NCBI RefSeq assembly: GCF_900112395.1
Contig: NZ_FOLN01000008.1
Location: 62,001 to 126,000 of the forward strand
Direction: 5' to 3'
DNA: 64,000 nucleotides
Source: Algibacter lectus
Lineage (GTDB): Bacteria; Bacteroidota; Bacteroidia; Flavobacteriales; Flavobacteriaceae
The notes under the pieces are model-generated. The model saw nothing but the letters and a program-made list of their open reading frames with translations. It ran no database searches and had not been told where the DNA came from. Positions 1 to 10,000 of the stretch are shown in pieces; positions within the stretch are counted from its first letter, which is position 1, and the number at the start of each line of letters is the position of its first letter. Made by a program: the position numbers and the translations under genes.

Positions 1-1518
1 TATGTTGAATGCACTGTAAGTAATGGCATTTAGCATAGATTTAGATATTTCAGATTTACCACCTCCAGAAACAGTACATGGTTTATGACAAAAAATCCCT
101 TCTGCCATGGTATTAACTATACGCCATAGTGGTATGGCCGGATGTTTCTCTAATGTGAATTTGTTTCCCGTTGGGTGAACGTATTTTTTCTTTGGATTTA
201 ATTTTAGTTTTTGTTCCTTCCCATTATGTTTCCAAGTGATGCTATTGGTGTTTGTGTTGATGTAAGCCGACTCTGGAATGTAAATAATATTCGGATATTT
301 TTTATCTACAGCATAGTACTCTGGCATCACTTCAATTCTGTCTCCTAAAAGGGTTTTAACATCTTCAAAAGAAAACTTATCCCCGTGTTTTTTAGAGAAC
401 GACACACCGTCTACAATATCTCCCATAACACCACGAGGATAGGCAATGGCTCCACCAGAATGTTCTTCTTCTACTAAACCAAATAAATTAGCAGAATAGC
501 TTATTTGTGTTTTTATTTCTTTTTTAGAATAGCCGTAATAGTTATCTGCTATAATGGTAACAACAACCCCACGATCATCTCTACAAGTAATTTTGAAGGC
601 ACCACCATCGTTGTAAAGTTCGTCTTCATTTTTCCAGCACATACCATCTCTTTTTTGACGGTCTGTAGCATCATCAACATTTGGTAACCCTACATCTTTC
701 TTTTTTAAAGTTCTTAATTGAGGGGCTAAAATTATACAACCTGTGTGGCCTGTCCAATGTTCCGTATCTAATCCAGCATCGTTTTGTGCTAAGTTCGGGT
801 TGCCGGCATTTCCAAAAATAGACTCTACAAAGTCTAGATTACTTACTAAGCTTCCGGGCGCAAAAAAGCGTACTTCTAAAGATTTTTTAGAAATAATTCC
901 TTTTACTTCTGGGCAAACCATGGGTCTTAATAACATGGAGACCATTGTTTTTGCTTTATCTTCTTGATTAGATGTAAAGGGCAAGGTGTTTAATTCATCT
1001 GAAGGATTAAATGCCGCATGTAAAAAATGAGGAAAAACAACCTTCGGAACTTCTTGTTTATCTAAAGGAACAGGAAGAGGGCCTTCAACAATATGGAAGG
1101 TGCCTTTAGTTGTTCGTTTATCATGCAACGGATTGTTTAAAATCCCTTGTTTTATTCTATGCGACGTTACATTATCACTTTTGAAAGAGTTACCATTAGG
1201 AGGTAAACTCACTTCTCTGGCGTGTCCTTTTTTTGATAAAATTAAAGTATTGTTAGGCAATACATAAGTTTTATCAATAGCTATGTCTTTAAAATAATTG
1301 TTTATAAAATTTTGAATTCTAGAATCGACAGGAGAATGATGCGAGGCTAAAAGTCTCGATTGCTCGCGTAATGTTTTTATTAAACCACTTGTTAGTTCTT
1401 CAAATTTAGGATCGCAAAATTTTTCGGAATTCTGAGTTTCATCATGGTAAGTTGGCAGTCCTAATGATGATAATTGTAGATTGATAAATTGAACAACGTC
1501 TTTTCTAGATTCTTCCAT
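1..1518 (-). CDS. Pyrophosphate-type phosphoenolpyruvate carboxykinase homologue, N-terminal part
   Basis: Open frame of 506 codons from an ATG at 1518 that runs off the window edge, so the C-terminal half is missing. The translation contains blocks I recognise from PPi-dependent PEP carboxykinase, the large (about 1100 residue) enzyme characterised in Entamoeba and Propionibacterium that interconverts oxaloacetate and PEP with PPi/Pi. These are NNPLHDKRTTKGTFHI near residue 130, FGNAGNPNLAQNDAGLD, WTGHTGCIILAPQL, DDATDRQKRDGMCW, DELYNDGGAFK, a YYGYSKKEIKTQISYSANLF segment, EEEHSGGA and, near the cut, CHKPCTVSGGGKSEISKS. It is unrelated to the ATP- or GTP-PEPCK families. A minus-strand TAAATTTG box lies at 1570-1577, giving a leader of about 45 nt. 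Many genomes label such proteins hypothetical; the function is inferred from motifs recalled from memory. Confidence 0.78.
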   Translation of the reverse strand, partial: MEESRKDVVQFINLQLSSLGLPTYHDETQNSEKFCDPKFEELTSGLIKTLREQSRLLASHHSPVDSRIQNFINNYFKDIAIDKTYVLPNNTLILSKKGHAREVSLPPNGNSFKSDNVTSHRIKQGILNNPLHDKRTTKGTFHIVEGPLPVPLDKQEVPKVVFPHFLHAAFNPSDELNTLPFTSNQEDKAKTMVSMLLRPMVCPEVKGIISKKSLEVRFFAPGSLVSNLDFVESIFGNAGNPNLAQNDAGLDTEHWTGHTGCIILAPQLRTLKKKDVGLPNVDDATDRQKRDGMCWKNEDELYNDGGAFKITCRDDRGVVVTIIADNYYGYSKKEIKTQISYSANLFGLVEEEHSGGAIAYPRGVMGDIVDGVSFSKKHGDKFSFEDVKTLLGDRIEVMPEYYAVDKKYPNIIYIPESAYINTNTNSITWKHNGKEQKLKLNPKKKYVHPTGNKFTLEKHPAIPLWRIVNTMAEGIFCHKPCTVSGGGKSEISKSMLNAITYSAFNI

Positions 1519-1569
1519 GCTTGTCTTGTTATTAGTCCTAATTTTATAAAATAGGATTATTATTCAATC

Positions 1570-1577
1570 CAAATTTA
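1570..1577 (-). promoter_or_regulatory. Putative -7 box for the PPi-PEPCK gene
   Basis: On the minus strand this reads TAAATTTG, an exact match to the Bacteroidota TAnnTTTG element, 51 bases upstream of the ATG at 1518. No well-spaced TTTG lies 19 bases further upstream, so support is from the -7 box alone. Confidence 0.4.
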
Positions 1578-1676
1578 CAATTAGATTAATTTACAAAACA
1601 TGCTAAAAGTCAGTAATTCGAAATATTTCGTTTTTTTATTGAAAATAAATAAAAAGTGTAGTCACTTAAAAATTAG

Positions 1677-2855
1677 TTATTTAAATGCATTTAGACCTGT
1701 GATATCGAAACCGGTAATCAATAAATGTATATCGTGAGTACCTTCATAAGTAATAACACTTTCCAAATTCATGGAGTGCCGCATAATAGAATATTCGCCA
1801 GTAATTCCCATACCGCCGAGCATTTGTCTAGCCTCGCGAGCAATAGTAATAGCCATATCAACATTGTTGCGTTTTGCCATAGATATTTGTGCAGATGTGG
1901 CTTTATCTTCATTACGTAAAACACCTAAACGCCAAGTTAAAAGTTGAGCTTTGGTGATTTCTGTAATCATTTCGGCTAGTTTTTTTTGCTGAAGTTGAAA
2001 TTGTCCAATAGGTTTTCCAAACTGTATACGTTCCTTACTATAGCGCAGCGCTGTATCATAACAATCCATAGCGGCTCCAATAGCTCCCCAGGCAATACCA
2101 TAACGTGCAGAATCTAAACAACCAAGCGGAGCACCTAAACCAGATTTGTTTGGTAATAAGTTTTCCTTCGGAATTTTAACATTATCAAAAATTAATTCAC
2201 CAGTAGCCGAAGCTCTTAACGACCATTTATTATGGGTTTCGGGAGTAGAAAAACCTTCCATACCACGCTCTACAATTAAACCATGAATACGTCCACTTTC
2301 ATCCTTAGCCCAAACAACTGCAATCTGTGCAAAAGGCGCATTCGAAATCCACATTTTAGCACCATTTAATAAATAGTGATCGCCTTTATCTTTAAAGTTA
2401 GTCACCATGCCTGAAGGATTACTGCCATGGTCGGGCTCGGTTAAACCAAAACAACCAATCCATTCGCCACTAGCTAGTTTCGGTAAATATTTTTGACGTT
2501 GTGCTTCATTACCATACTTCCATATTGGGTACATCACTAAAGAGGATTGTACGGAAGCTGTTGAGCGCACACCAGAATCGCCGCGTTCAATTTCTTGCAT
2601 AATTAAACCGTAGCTTATTTGGTCTAAACCGGCGCCACCATACTCCAAAGGAATGTATGGCCCAAAGGCTCCAATTTCTGCTAAGCCACCAATTATTTGT
2701 TTAGGAAACTCTGCTTTTTGAGCATATTCTTCTATAATAGGAGAGACATCGCGTTTTACCCAAGCACGAGCTGTATCTCGAACTAATTTGTGTTCGTCGG
2801 ATAGTAAATCGTCTAAATTATAATAATCGGGAGCTTCAAATAAATCTGGTTTCAT
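1677..2855 (-). CDS. gcdH: Glutaryl-CoA dehydrogenase
   Basis: A 392-residue acyl-CoA dehydrogenase that should oxidise and decarboxylate glutaryl-CoA to crotonyl-CoA with FAD in lysine and tryptophan degradation. The catalytic base is visible as E371 in YEGTHDIH, and R97 in GVRSTASVQSSLVM matches the substrate-carboxylate arginine typical of glutaryl-CoA dehydrogenases rather than other family members. The FAD-binding block GCFGLTEPDHGS and the C-terminal QMLGGMGITGEY are intact. The length is normal. It stands alone between the PEPCK homologue and trmN6, with 172 bp upstream in which I see no convincing TAnnTTTG box. Subfamily assignment rests on the arginine and glutamate motifs and is fairly secure. 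Confidence 0.88.
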   Translation of the reverse strand: MKPDLFEAPDYYNLDDLLSDEHKLVRDTARAWVKRDVSPIIEEYAQKAEFPKQIIGGLAEIGAFGPYIPLEYGGAGLDQISYGLIMQEIERGDSGVRSTASVQSSLVMYPIWKYGNEAQRQKYLPKLASGEWIGCFGLTEPDHGSNPSGMVTNFKDKGDHYLLNGAKMWISNAPFAQIAVVWAKDESGRIHGLIVERGMEGFSTPETHNKWSLRASATGELIFDNVKIPKENLLPNKSGLGAPLGCLDSARYGIAWGAIGAAMDCYDTALRYSKERIQFGKPIGQFQLQQKKLAEMITEITKAQLLTWRLGVLRNEDKATSAQISMAKRNNVDMAITIAREARQMLGGMGITGEYSIMRHSMNLESVITYEGTHDIHLLITGFDITGLNAFK

Positions 2856-3027
2856 AGCTAAGATTTAAGTTTTATTCAAAACATAAAGCCTAGTAGAAAT
2901 AGAATTCTAATAACCACGGTGTACATATAAAAAGCAAGCGTGATTATAGGTTCTTTACTAAAAAACTTATTTTTTTAAGAATAAAACAAATTATGCTATC
3001 AAATTTAAAGAATAATTAGTAAATCGA

Positions 3028-3741
3028 TTACATCTTTAAGTAGAAATCTTTAGTTAAATTAATGTAATCTTGGGTGTATTGATGTCTTTCGGTTTCAATA
3101 ATAAGTTCTGTGGTAGTAGTTTCGCTTTCGTGGAAGGAAAACGCTAGCATACTTCGTTTAACTTCAGTTTCAGGATTACCTTTAATACGACAGATTCTAT
3201 TAGGGAATAAAAGGAAATTATTTGCTAGTTTGATAAATTTTTCTTCCTCATTAAAGGGAATAATAACATTGAAACTACCTTCTGGAGCCAGTAAAATAGA
3301 TACGCTTTCTAATAAATGATGAAAAGGCATAGCATCTTGAAAGCGTGCTAAATCGCGCGATTCATTTTCGGTTTTATAATCTTCGGCATAAAATGGCGGA
3401 TTGCAGATTATTAAATCGTATTCATCATCGATTTCTTCGGCAAATTCTTCTAAAGAGGCATGGTAGCAAAATAAACGATCGCCCCATGGAGATAGCTCGA
3501 AATTATCAACACACTGCTCGTAAGCATCATCATCAATTTCTATAGCATCAATAACTTCAGCATGGCTACGTTGTGCTAGCATTAAGCCCAAAACACCTGT
3601 GCCGGCACCAATATCCAAAATAGCAAACGGATTTGCATCTAAGCTAGCCCATGCGCCAAGTAAAACAGCATCTGTACCAATTTTCATAGCACATTGATCT
3701 TGATTAACGCTAAATTCTTTGAATTTGAATGGCTTGCTCAT
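3028..3741 (-). CDS. trmN6: tRNA1(Val) (adenine(37)-N6)-methyltransferase
   Basis: A 237-residue class I SAM-dependent methyltransferase of the YfiC/TrmN6 type, which methylates N6 of A37 in tRNA-Val. The SAM-binding glycine loop is LDIGAGTGVLGL at about residues 42-53, and the catalytic NPPF motif of N6-adenine methyltransferases is at 114-117 (CNPPFYAED). The N-terminal MSKPFKFKEFSVNQDQCAMKIGTDAVLLGAW pattern (written here only as its family hallmark FxQxxxAMKxGTDAxLLG) is typical. It follows rimM by 25 bp on the same strand and is probably cotranscribed with it, which fits a translation-related operon. Confidence 0.88.
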   Translation of the reverse strand: MSKPFKFKEFSVNQDQCAMKIGTDAVLLGAWASLDANPFAILDIGAGTGVLGLMLAQRSHAEVIDAIEIDDDAYEQCVDNFELSPWGDRLFCYHASLEEFAEEIDDEYDLIICNPPFYAEDYKTENESRDLARFQDAMPFHHLLESVSILLAPEGSFNVIIPFNEEEKFIKLANNFLLFPNRICRIKGNPETEVKRSMLAFSFHESETTTTELIIETERHQYTQDYINLTKDFYLKM

Positions 3742-3766
3742 AAAAACGTTTCTTATTTAAAAAGAG

Positions 3767-4297
3767 TTATTCTTCTAGGTATAAATCAATTAAACCTTCT
3801 GGAGTGTCTACTATAATTGTTTTGTTTTTGCGATCTACTTTATTGATGAACTCATCGTTCATGGGTATTAAAATTTCAATACCATCTCTGTCTATTTCAA
3901 AAAGTGATTGTGCCGTAGAATCGTTAATAGCTTTAATAATTCCAACGGTTCCAAAATTCACATCTTCAACAGTAAAACCTATAACTTCATGAAAATAAAA
4001 CTTATCACCTTCTAGTTTTGGTAATAAATCTAGAGGTAAGTAAAGGCCACTTTTCATTATAGCATCGGCATCGGCTTCTTCATCTACATCTTCAAACTTT
4101 ATACGAAGTAGTTCAGATTTGTGTAACTGAGAGCTTTCAATAAAAAAAGGTACCAAGTTATTGCGAAGCTCTAAAAATATAGCATCTAAGTTTTCGTAAA
4201 TATCAGGTTCGTCAGTATCTAGTTTAGCTAAAACTTCTCCTTTAAAACTGTATTTTTTTACAATTTTACCTAAGTAAAAACAATCTTCTTTTTTCAT
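3767..4297 (-). CDS. rimM: Ribosome maturation factor RimM
   Basis: A 176-residue 16S rRNA processing factor that binds S19 and helps mature the 30S head. The N-terminal barrel begins with FYLGKIVKKYSFKGEV, the family LGxIxKxxGxxGEV pattern with a serine in place of one glycine, and the C-terminal PRC-barrel has YFHEVIGFTVED and ends LIDLYLEE. It follows rpsP, the usual neighbour, but a hairpin terminator (4438-4464) and a TACTTTTG box (4358-4365, minus strand) lie between them. It may therefore be transcribed on its own with trmN6. No trmD is present here. Confidence 0.92.
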   Translation of the reverse strand: MKKEDCFYLGKIVKKYSFKGEVLAKLDTDEPDIYENLDAIFLELRNNLVPFFIESSQLHKSELLRIKFEDVDEEADADAIMKSGLYLPLDLLPKLEGDKFYFHEVIGFTVEDVNFGTVGIIKAINDSTAQSLFEIDRDGIEILIPMNDEFINKVDRKNKTIIVDTPEGLIDLYLEE

Positions 4298-4317
4298 GGG
4301 ATGGTTGGCTTTTTTCT

Positions 4318-4354
4318 ATTTCCGCATAGGCGAAAATCTCATTTAACAAATGAG
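4318..4354. repeat. Short palindromic intergenic repeat in the rimM leader region
   Basis: The segment ATTTCCGCATAGGCGAAAAT is an imperfect inverted repeat (CGC/GCG core with flanking ATTT/AAAT), followed directly by a second hairpin CTCATTT-AAC-AAATGAG at 4338-4354. A similar ATTTCCGC...GCG hairpin occurs at 48880-48896. I infer a small dispersed palindrome; its role is unknown. Confidence 0.4.
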
Positions 4355-4357
4355 TGT

Positions 4358-4365
4358 CAAAAGTA
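4358..4365 (-). promoter_or_regulatory. Putative -7 box for rimM
   Basis: The minus strand reads TACTTTTG, matching TAnnTTTG, 61 bases upstream of the rimM ATG and downstream of the rpsP terminator hairpin. No TTTG at the expected 19-base spacing. Confidence 0.4.
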
Positions 4366-4437
4366 ATTAAATTTTACAATTAAAAGTACCCGTAATCTAA
4401 CAGGGTTGTTTTCTGAAATTTAAATTTTAGAAAATAA

Positions 4438-4464
4438 AAAACTCCGATATTGCTATCGGAGTTT
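4438..4464 (-). terminator. Rho-independent terminator after rpsP
   Basis: Inverted repeat AACTCCGATA-TTGC-TATCGGAGTT (10-bp stem). In minus-strand orientation it is followed by a T-rich tract. It lies 24 bases past the rpsP stop codon. Confidence 0.75.
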
Positions 4465-4487
4465 AAAAGTATAAAAAATTTTGTTTT

Positions 4488-5003
4488 TTATTCTTCTTCG
4501 TTTGATGCTTCTGCTTCAACTTCAGGAGCAGCTTCTTCAGCTACCTCTTCAACAGCAGGAGTTGCCGCAGCAATTCTAGCTTCGTTAACCGCTTTTTCTG
4601 CTGCTAATGCATCAGCTTTCGCTTTTGCTTCAATTTCAGATAAACCATCAGCTTTCGCTTGAACTTTTCCTGTTTTTTCTTCTAACCAAGCTGCAAATTT
4701 TGCTTCTGCTTGCTCTTCAGTTAAAGCACCTTTTCTAACACCACCTGCAAGGTGATTTTTAAGTAAAGCGCCTTTGTAAGACAATAAAGTTTTAGCCGTA
4801 TCGGTTGGTTGTGCACCGTTTTGTAACCATGTTACAGCACCATCAACGTTTAATTCAACAGTTGCTGGGTTTGTGTTTGGATTGTAGATACCTAATTTCT
4901 CTAAGTATTTACCATCTCTTTTTGATCTTGCATCGGCTGCAACGATCCAGTAAAAAGGTTTTCCTTTTTTACCGTGTCTTTGTAATCTAATTTTTACTGC
5001 CAT
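4488..5003 (-). CDS. rpsP: 30S ribosomal protein S16 with acidic C-terminal extension
   Basis: A 171-residue protein whose first 80 or so residues are canonical S16: [20 protein letters not shown], then [17 protein letters not shown]. The remaining 90 residues are an Ala/Glu/Lys-rich tail ([20 protein letters not shown], ending [20 protein letters not shown]), so the protein is about twice the length of the E. coli one. Long S16 tails occur in Bacteroidota; the tail is probably a helical, acidic extension on the ribosome surface. The gene has its own TATCTTTG box at 5051-5058 and a strong terminator behind it. Confidence 0.95.
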   Translation of the reverse strand: MAVKIRLQRHGKKGKPFYWIVAADARSKRDGKYLEKLGIYNPNTNPATVELNVDGAVTWLQNGAQPTDTAKTLLSYKGALLKNHLAGGVRKGALTEEQAEAKFAAWLEEKTGKVQAKADGLSEIEAKAKADALAAEKAVNEARIAAATPAVEEVAEEAAPEVEAEASNEEE

Positions 5004-5050
5004 AATAATTAATTATTTGAGGTTCGCGACCTCGGTTATTAATAAGGGCG

Positions 5051-5058
5051 CAAAGATA
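5051..5058 (-). promoter_or_regulatory. Putative -7 box for rpsP
   Basis: Minus strand TATCTTTG, an exact TAnnTTTG and the same octamer found before the first tRNA-Asp gene and ctaB, 48 bases upstream of the rpsP ATG. Confidence 0.5.
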
Positions 5059-5122
5059 CTATAAAAATTTAATTATCAGCTTATTATTTCTTTTGAAATA
5101 ATTCTCAAAATATATTCTTTTA

Positions 5123-6193
5123 CTAGAATAGTAAACAAACCGGTGTTGGTACTGCGTAATCTTTTAAGAATGTGAGCTTTCCGTTGTTTGAGTCTATGCT
5201 AAAAATAGCGATATTATTACTTCTTCTATTGGCTACAAGTACAAACTTGCCAGTAGGGTCTAAGGTGAAGTTTCTTGGCCAATCGCCATGCACGCTAATA
5301 TTTTGAATTTTATCAATGGTTCCTGTTTTTGTATTCCTTTTAAAAACGGCAATGGAGTTTTCGCCACGGTTAGACCCGTATAAAAAACGCTCGTCTTTAG
5401 ATAAATGAATGTCTGCGCAAGAATTTTTTCCGTTATAGTTTTCGTCTACAGTAGAATCGTAATCTATTTGTTTGAACTCATTTTTTGTTCGTTTCACTGT
5501 CGTTATGGAACTTCCGTATTCATTTATTATATAGATATACTTTCCGTTTTTACTAATAGAAAAGTGTCGAGGTCCAGGATTACCTTCCATTTTTATAATG
5601 GCAGGAGATTTTAATTGATACTCGCCTTTCTTTAATTGGTATTGGTATACGGCGTTGCGACCTAAATCGGCAACAAACAAATCTTTTTTATAGAATTGCG
5701 CAGAATGGGCATGCGATTTTTCAGAAGGAGAATTTTGGTCGAAAACTTGTGAGGCTTCATTTAAACTTCCATCTTTATTGATGTCGAATAAAGAAACCGT
5801 GCCGCCTGTGTAATTTGAAACCACAGCTTTTTCTCCTTTTTTATCGATAGAAATGTGGCAAGCGGCAGCACCATGAGCTTTGGCGGTGTTTATGATAGAG
5901 AGCGTGCCGTTGTCTAGAATTTTATAAGCCGAAACATAATCGTCTTCAGTCTTAATAGCAGCTCTGTTTACGCTGTAAATATATTTTCTATCTGCAGAAT
6001 ATGATAAAAACGCAGGGCTAGATGCCTTAACGACTAAGGTTTTATTTGTAAGTTCTCCTGTTTGGGTGTTAAATTGAAGTTGATAAATACCTTCACTTTC
6101 CATGTCGGTAAAGGTGCCCACATAAAGTGGCGTATTTTGCGCGTAGAAGCTAAAAAAGGATAAGGATGTGAGTAATAAAAATATTTTTTTCAT
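5123..6193 (-). CDS. Exported lactonase-family beta-propeller (6-phosphogluconolactonase-like)
   Basis: A 356-residue protein with an N-terminal signal peptide (MKKIFLLLTSLSFFSFYAQ, cleavage after AQ likely) and a seven-bladed propeller of the Pgl/YbhE lactonase family. Family signatures are PLYVGTFTDMESEGIYQLQF near the start, HGAAACHISIDKKGEKAVVSNYTGG, SHAHSAQF, GNPGPRHFSIS, SCADIHLSKDERFLYGSNRGENSIAVF and HGDWPRNFTLDPTGKFVLVANRRSNNIAIF (each only partly quoted). Because it is exported, a cytosolic pentose-phosphate role is unlikely; a periplasmic sugar lactone or another substrate is more plausible. It is monocistronic as far as the spacing shows. Confidence 0.8.
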   Translation of the reverse strand: MKKIFLLLTSLSFFSFYAQNTPLYVGTFTDMESEGIYQLQFNTQTGELTNKTLVVKASSPAFLSYSADRKYIYSVNRAAIKTEDDYVSAYKILDNGTLSIINTAKAHGAAACHISIDKKGEKAVVSNYTGGTVSLFDINKDGSLNEASQVFDQNSPSEKSHAHSAQFYKKDLFVADLGRNAVYQYQLKKGEYQLKSPAIIKMEGNPGPRHFSISKNGKYIYIINEYGSSITTVKRTKNEFKQIDYDSTVDENYNGKNSCADIHLSKDERFLYGSNRGENSIAVFKRNTKTGTIDKIQNISVHGDWPRNFTLDPTGKFVLVANRRSNNIAIFSIDSNNGKLTFLKDYAVPTPVCLLF

Positions 6194-6320
6194 GTGCAGT
6201 TGATCTGTTTTTCTGAACTTAATTATGCTAATTTATGATAAAATAACTTGTGTTTTGTTAATCAATCATAAAGTAATTTAAAATACTGTTAAATGGTTTT
6301 ACAAAAGGTGTTTACGAGAT

Positions 6321-6328
6321 TATATTCG
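6321..6328 (+). promoter_or_regulatory. Weak -7-like box before the DUF2383 gene
   Basis: TATATTCG differs from TAnnTTTG by one base and is preceded 19 bases upstream by TTTA (6298-6301). The same degenerate octamer precedes the second tRNA-Asp copy. Confidence 0.3.
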
Positions 6329-6387
6329 TGTATGTGATGCTATATAATAAGCATCTTTAAATTAGTTGTTGAATTTTTAAATGAAAC

Positions 6388-6843
6388 ATGATTATGGATT
6401 ATTCAGAAAAAATATCGAAACAGTTAAATAAATTATTAGTTAAAAATTACGATGCCGAGAAAAGCTATCTTAGTGCTGCTGAAAATGTAGAAAATAGAAC
6501 GTTAATAGAGTTTTTTGTTAGAAAATCGGTAGAGCGTAGGTTGTTTGCTCAAGATATAAAAAAAGAAATTCTACGTTATGGTAAAGAGCCAAAAACTTCA
6601 GGAAGCTTAATGGGCGATTTGCATAAAATTTCTATGAGTTTAAAAGCTATGTTTGCATCAAATAATGTGGATTTGATTTTGCAAGAAGCGGTAAAAAGAG
6701 ATGTTGCTAATTTAGCTAAATATAACGATGTGCTTAAGGATAGAATTTTACCAACACGCATTATAACGTTGTTGGTAAATCAAAAAAACGCCATCGAAAT
6801 TGCTATAGCTTCGCGCAAATTTGAAATGAAACTTGTAAGCTAA
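6388..6843 (+). CDS. DUF2383 four-helix-bundle protein
   Basis: A 151-residue soluble helical protein resembling the PA2169/DUF2383 ferritin-like family: NYDAEKSYLSAAENVENRTLIEFF in helix 1-2, RRLFAQDIKKEILRYGKEPKTSGSLMGDLHKI in the middle, then a helix with ILQEAVKRDVANLAKYNDVL. The GSLMGDLHKISMSLK block is the best family marker. Function is not established; related proteins are linked to stress or metal handling. The start could be the ATG at 6388 or the one two codons later at 6394, as neither has a clear ribosome binding site. No operon partner. Confidence 0.72.
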   Translation: MIMDYSEKISKQLNKLLVKNYDAEKSYLSAAENVENRTLIEFFVRKSVERRLFAQDIKKEILRYGKEPKTSGSLMGDLHKISMSLKAMFASNNVDLILQEAVKRDVANLAKYNDVLKDRILPTRIITLLVNQKNAIEIAIASRKFEMKLVS

Positions 6844-7031
6844 TAGGTATTGTATTCTATAAGTGCAATTTATGGCGAGATACCAATTTGTTTAAAACTC
6901 TTTAGGGTATCAAGCCAAAAAAGAAAAAATTCTCTGTATTTTTATAAACTTTTTCTACTCAAATTTTCGTTGTAAAAACAAAGAAGGTTTTAAAGGTTAA
7001 ATAGCTTAATTTCAAAAGACTAAAATACGGC

Positions 7032-10000
7032 ATGTACTTAATTTTCGATACAGAAACTACCGGATTACCAAAGCGTTGGGACGCACCGATAACAGATACA
7101 GACAACTGGCCAAGGTGTATTCAAATTGCTTGGCAACTACATGATGATATGGGAAACTGTATTGAGCATCAAGATTATTTGGTGAAGCCCGAAGGCTTTA
7201 ATATTCCTTATGATGCTGAAAAAATTCACGGTATTTCTACGGAATTAGCAGAAGAGCAAGGTATTCCGTTAGCCGAAGTTTTAGAGAAATTTAATGAAGC
7301 ATTAGGTAAAACTAAATTTGTTGTTGGGCAAAATGTAAAGTTCGATTTAAATATTATGGGTGCGGAGTTTGTACGGGGTGATGTGGAAAACCCGTTGCAA
7401 GAACTTCCTGTTTTAGATACTTGTACCGAACATACAGCTAAGTTGTGCGAGATTCCTGGTGGGCGTTATGGTAAGTTTAAATTGCCAACATTATCAGAAT
7501 TACACGAGCATTTATTTGGTGTAGGTTTTTCTGAAGCGCATAATGCCACGGCCGATGTGGAAGCAACTACACGTTGTTTTTTCGAGTTGGTTCGTTTGGG
7601 ACAGTATACCAAAGAGCAATTGGATGTTGATCCTGAGTATTTTCAGAGTTTTAATGAGGCAAATCCGGCTACCATTGATCTTATTGGTTTAAAACACATA
7701 AACCTAAAGCGTGAAAGTGCCAAGATTCTTGCGCGTATAAAGAAAAGTGAAAGTAGTGGTTTATCTTCCGAAGATATTAAGCAAAACGTTTCAGCTTTAG
7801 CCGATGTCGATTTTGTTCATCTACATAATCACTCGCAGTTTTCGGTATTGCAATCTACAATGGGTGTTGCCGATATTGTTTCCGCAGCAGCGGAATATAA
7901 TATGGAGGCTGTAGCACTTACCGATCATGCTAACATGATGGGGGCTTTTCACTTTGTGAATGCGGTAAATAAACATAACGCGGGTGTAAAGTCTAAAAAG
8001 AAGGAGGCCGAAATTACTGGAGCGACAGTTACTGCAAAAGAAATGAAGCCTATTATTGGGTGCGAGTTTTTTGTGTGTGAAAACCATTTAGATAAGTCGA
8101 GGAAAGATAACGGTTATCAAATTGTGATAATCGCCAAAAATAAAAATGGGTATCATAATCTAGCAAAATTATCATCGCATGCCTTTGTAAATGGGTTCTA
8201 TTATATACCAAGAATTGATAAGAAGTTAATTGAAGAATATAAAGAAGATTTAATTGTTTTAACAGGAAATTTATATGGTGAAGTGCCAAGTAAAATTCTG
8301 AATATTGGTGAAAATCAAGCCGAAGAAGCATTGCTTTGGTGGAAAGAACAGTTTGGAGACGATCTATATGTGGAAATTATGCGTCACAATCAGGAAGATG
8401 AAGATCGTGTAAATCCAACATTAATTTCTTTAGCAAGAAAGCATGATGTTAAATTAATAGCTTCTAATAATACGTATTACAGAAAGAAAGAAGATTCTAA
8501 TGCTCACGATATTTTATTGTGTGTAAAAGATGGCGAAAAACAAGCAACACCAATAGGTCGTGGTCGTGGATACCGTTATGGTATGCCAAACAAGGAGTAT
8601 TATTTTAAATCTCCCGACCAAATGAAGGAGCTTTTTAAAGATGTTCCTGAGGCCATTTCTAACGTGCAGGAAGTTGTTGATAAAGTTGAGGCTTATCAAT
8701 TAGCTCGAGATGTATTATTGCCTGCCTTCGATATTCCTGAGCAATTTGTTCATGAGGAGGATCAAGTGGATGGAGGCAAGCGTGGTGAAAATGCATTTTT
8801 ACGTCATTTAGTTTATGAAGGTGCTAAAAAACGTTACGGAGAAGAGCTTTCGGAGGTTGTTATAGAACGCCTCGATTTCGAGTTAGGTGTAATTGAAAAA
8901 ACAGGATACCCTGGGTATTTCCTTATTGTAGAAGATTTTATTCGAGAAGCGCGGAACATGGATGTTTCAGTTGGTCCTGGTCGTGGTTCTGCAGCAGGAT
9001 CGGTTGCTGCATATTGTTTATGGATTACAAATATTGACCCGCTGAAGTATGATTTACTTTTTGAGCGTTTCCTAAATCCCGATCGTGTAAGTATGCCCGA
9101 TATTGATATCGATTTTGATGATGAAGGTCGAAGTCGTGTTATGGATTATGTAATCGAGAAATATGGCTCCAACCAAGTGGCACAAATTATTACATACGGT
9201 ACCATGGCGGCGAAATCATCTATTAGAGATACCGCACGTGTATTAGATTTGCCATTATTTGATGCCGATAGAATTGCGAAGTTAATCCCGAATATGTCTA
9301 AACTCGGAAAGATTTTTGGTCTTTCGGAAAAGGAACTCGGACAAAAATTTAGAGCAGAAGATTTAGAGAAAGTTAATGAGCTTTTAAATATTGCAGACGG
9401 TAGTGATTTGCAAGCCGAAACTTTAAATCTAGCTCGAACGCTAGAAGGTTCGGTAAGAAATACGGGTATTCATGCCTGTGGTGTTATTATTACACCCGAT
9501 GATATTACCAAATTCGTGCCGGTTTCATTGGCGAAAGATTCCGATTTATATGTTACCCAGTTTGATAACTCGGTGGTGGAAGATGCTGGATTACTAAAAA
9601 TGGATTTCTTGGGGTTAAAAACATTAACCCTGATTAAAGATACGGTTAAAATTGTAAAAGCGAAACATGACATTCTTTTGGATCCCGAAACGTTTCCTTT
9701 AGATGATGAAGAAACTTATGCGTTATTCCAACGTGGAGAAACGGTTGGGGTGTTTCAGTATGAATCGCCTGGTATGCAGAAACACTTACGTGATTTAAAG
9801 CCTACTGTTTTTGAAGATTTAATTGCCATGAATGCCTTGTATCGTCCGGGGCCAATGGAATATATTCCTAGTTTCGTTCGTAGAAAGCATGGTGATGAAG
9901 ATATTGAGTACGATTTACCAGCAATGGAAGAGTATTTAAAGGAAACTTATGGTATTACCGTTTACCAAGAGCAAGTAATGCTACTCTCACAAAGTTTGGC

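Noticed and set aside
743-967. Plus-strand open frame inside the PEPCK homologue
   Set aside because: It is antisense to conserved PPi-PEPCK motifs and resembles no family.
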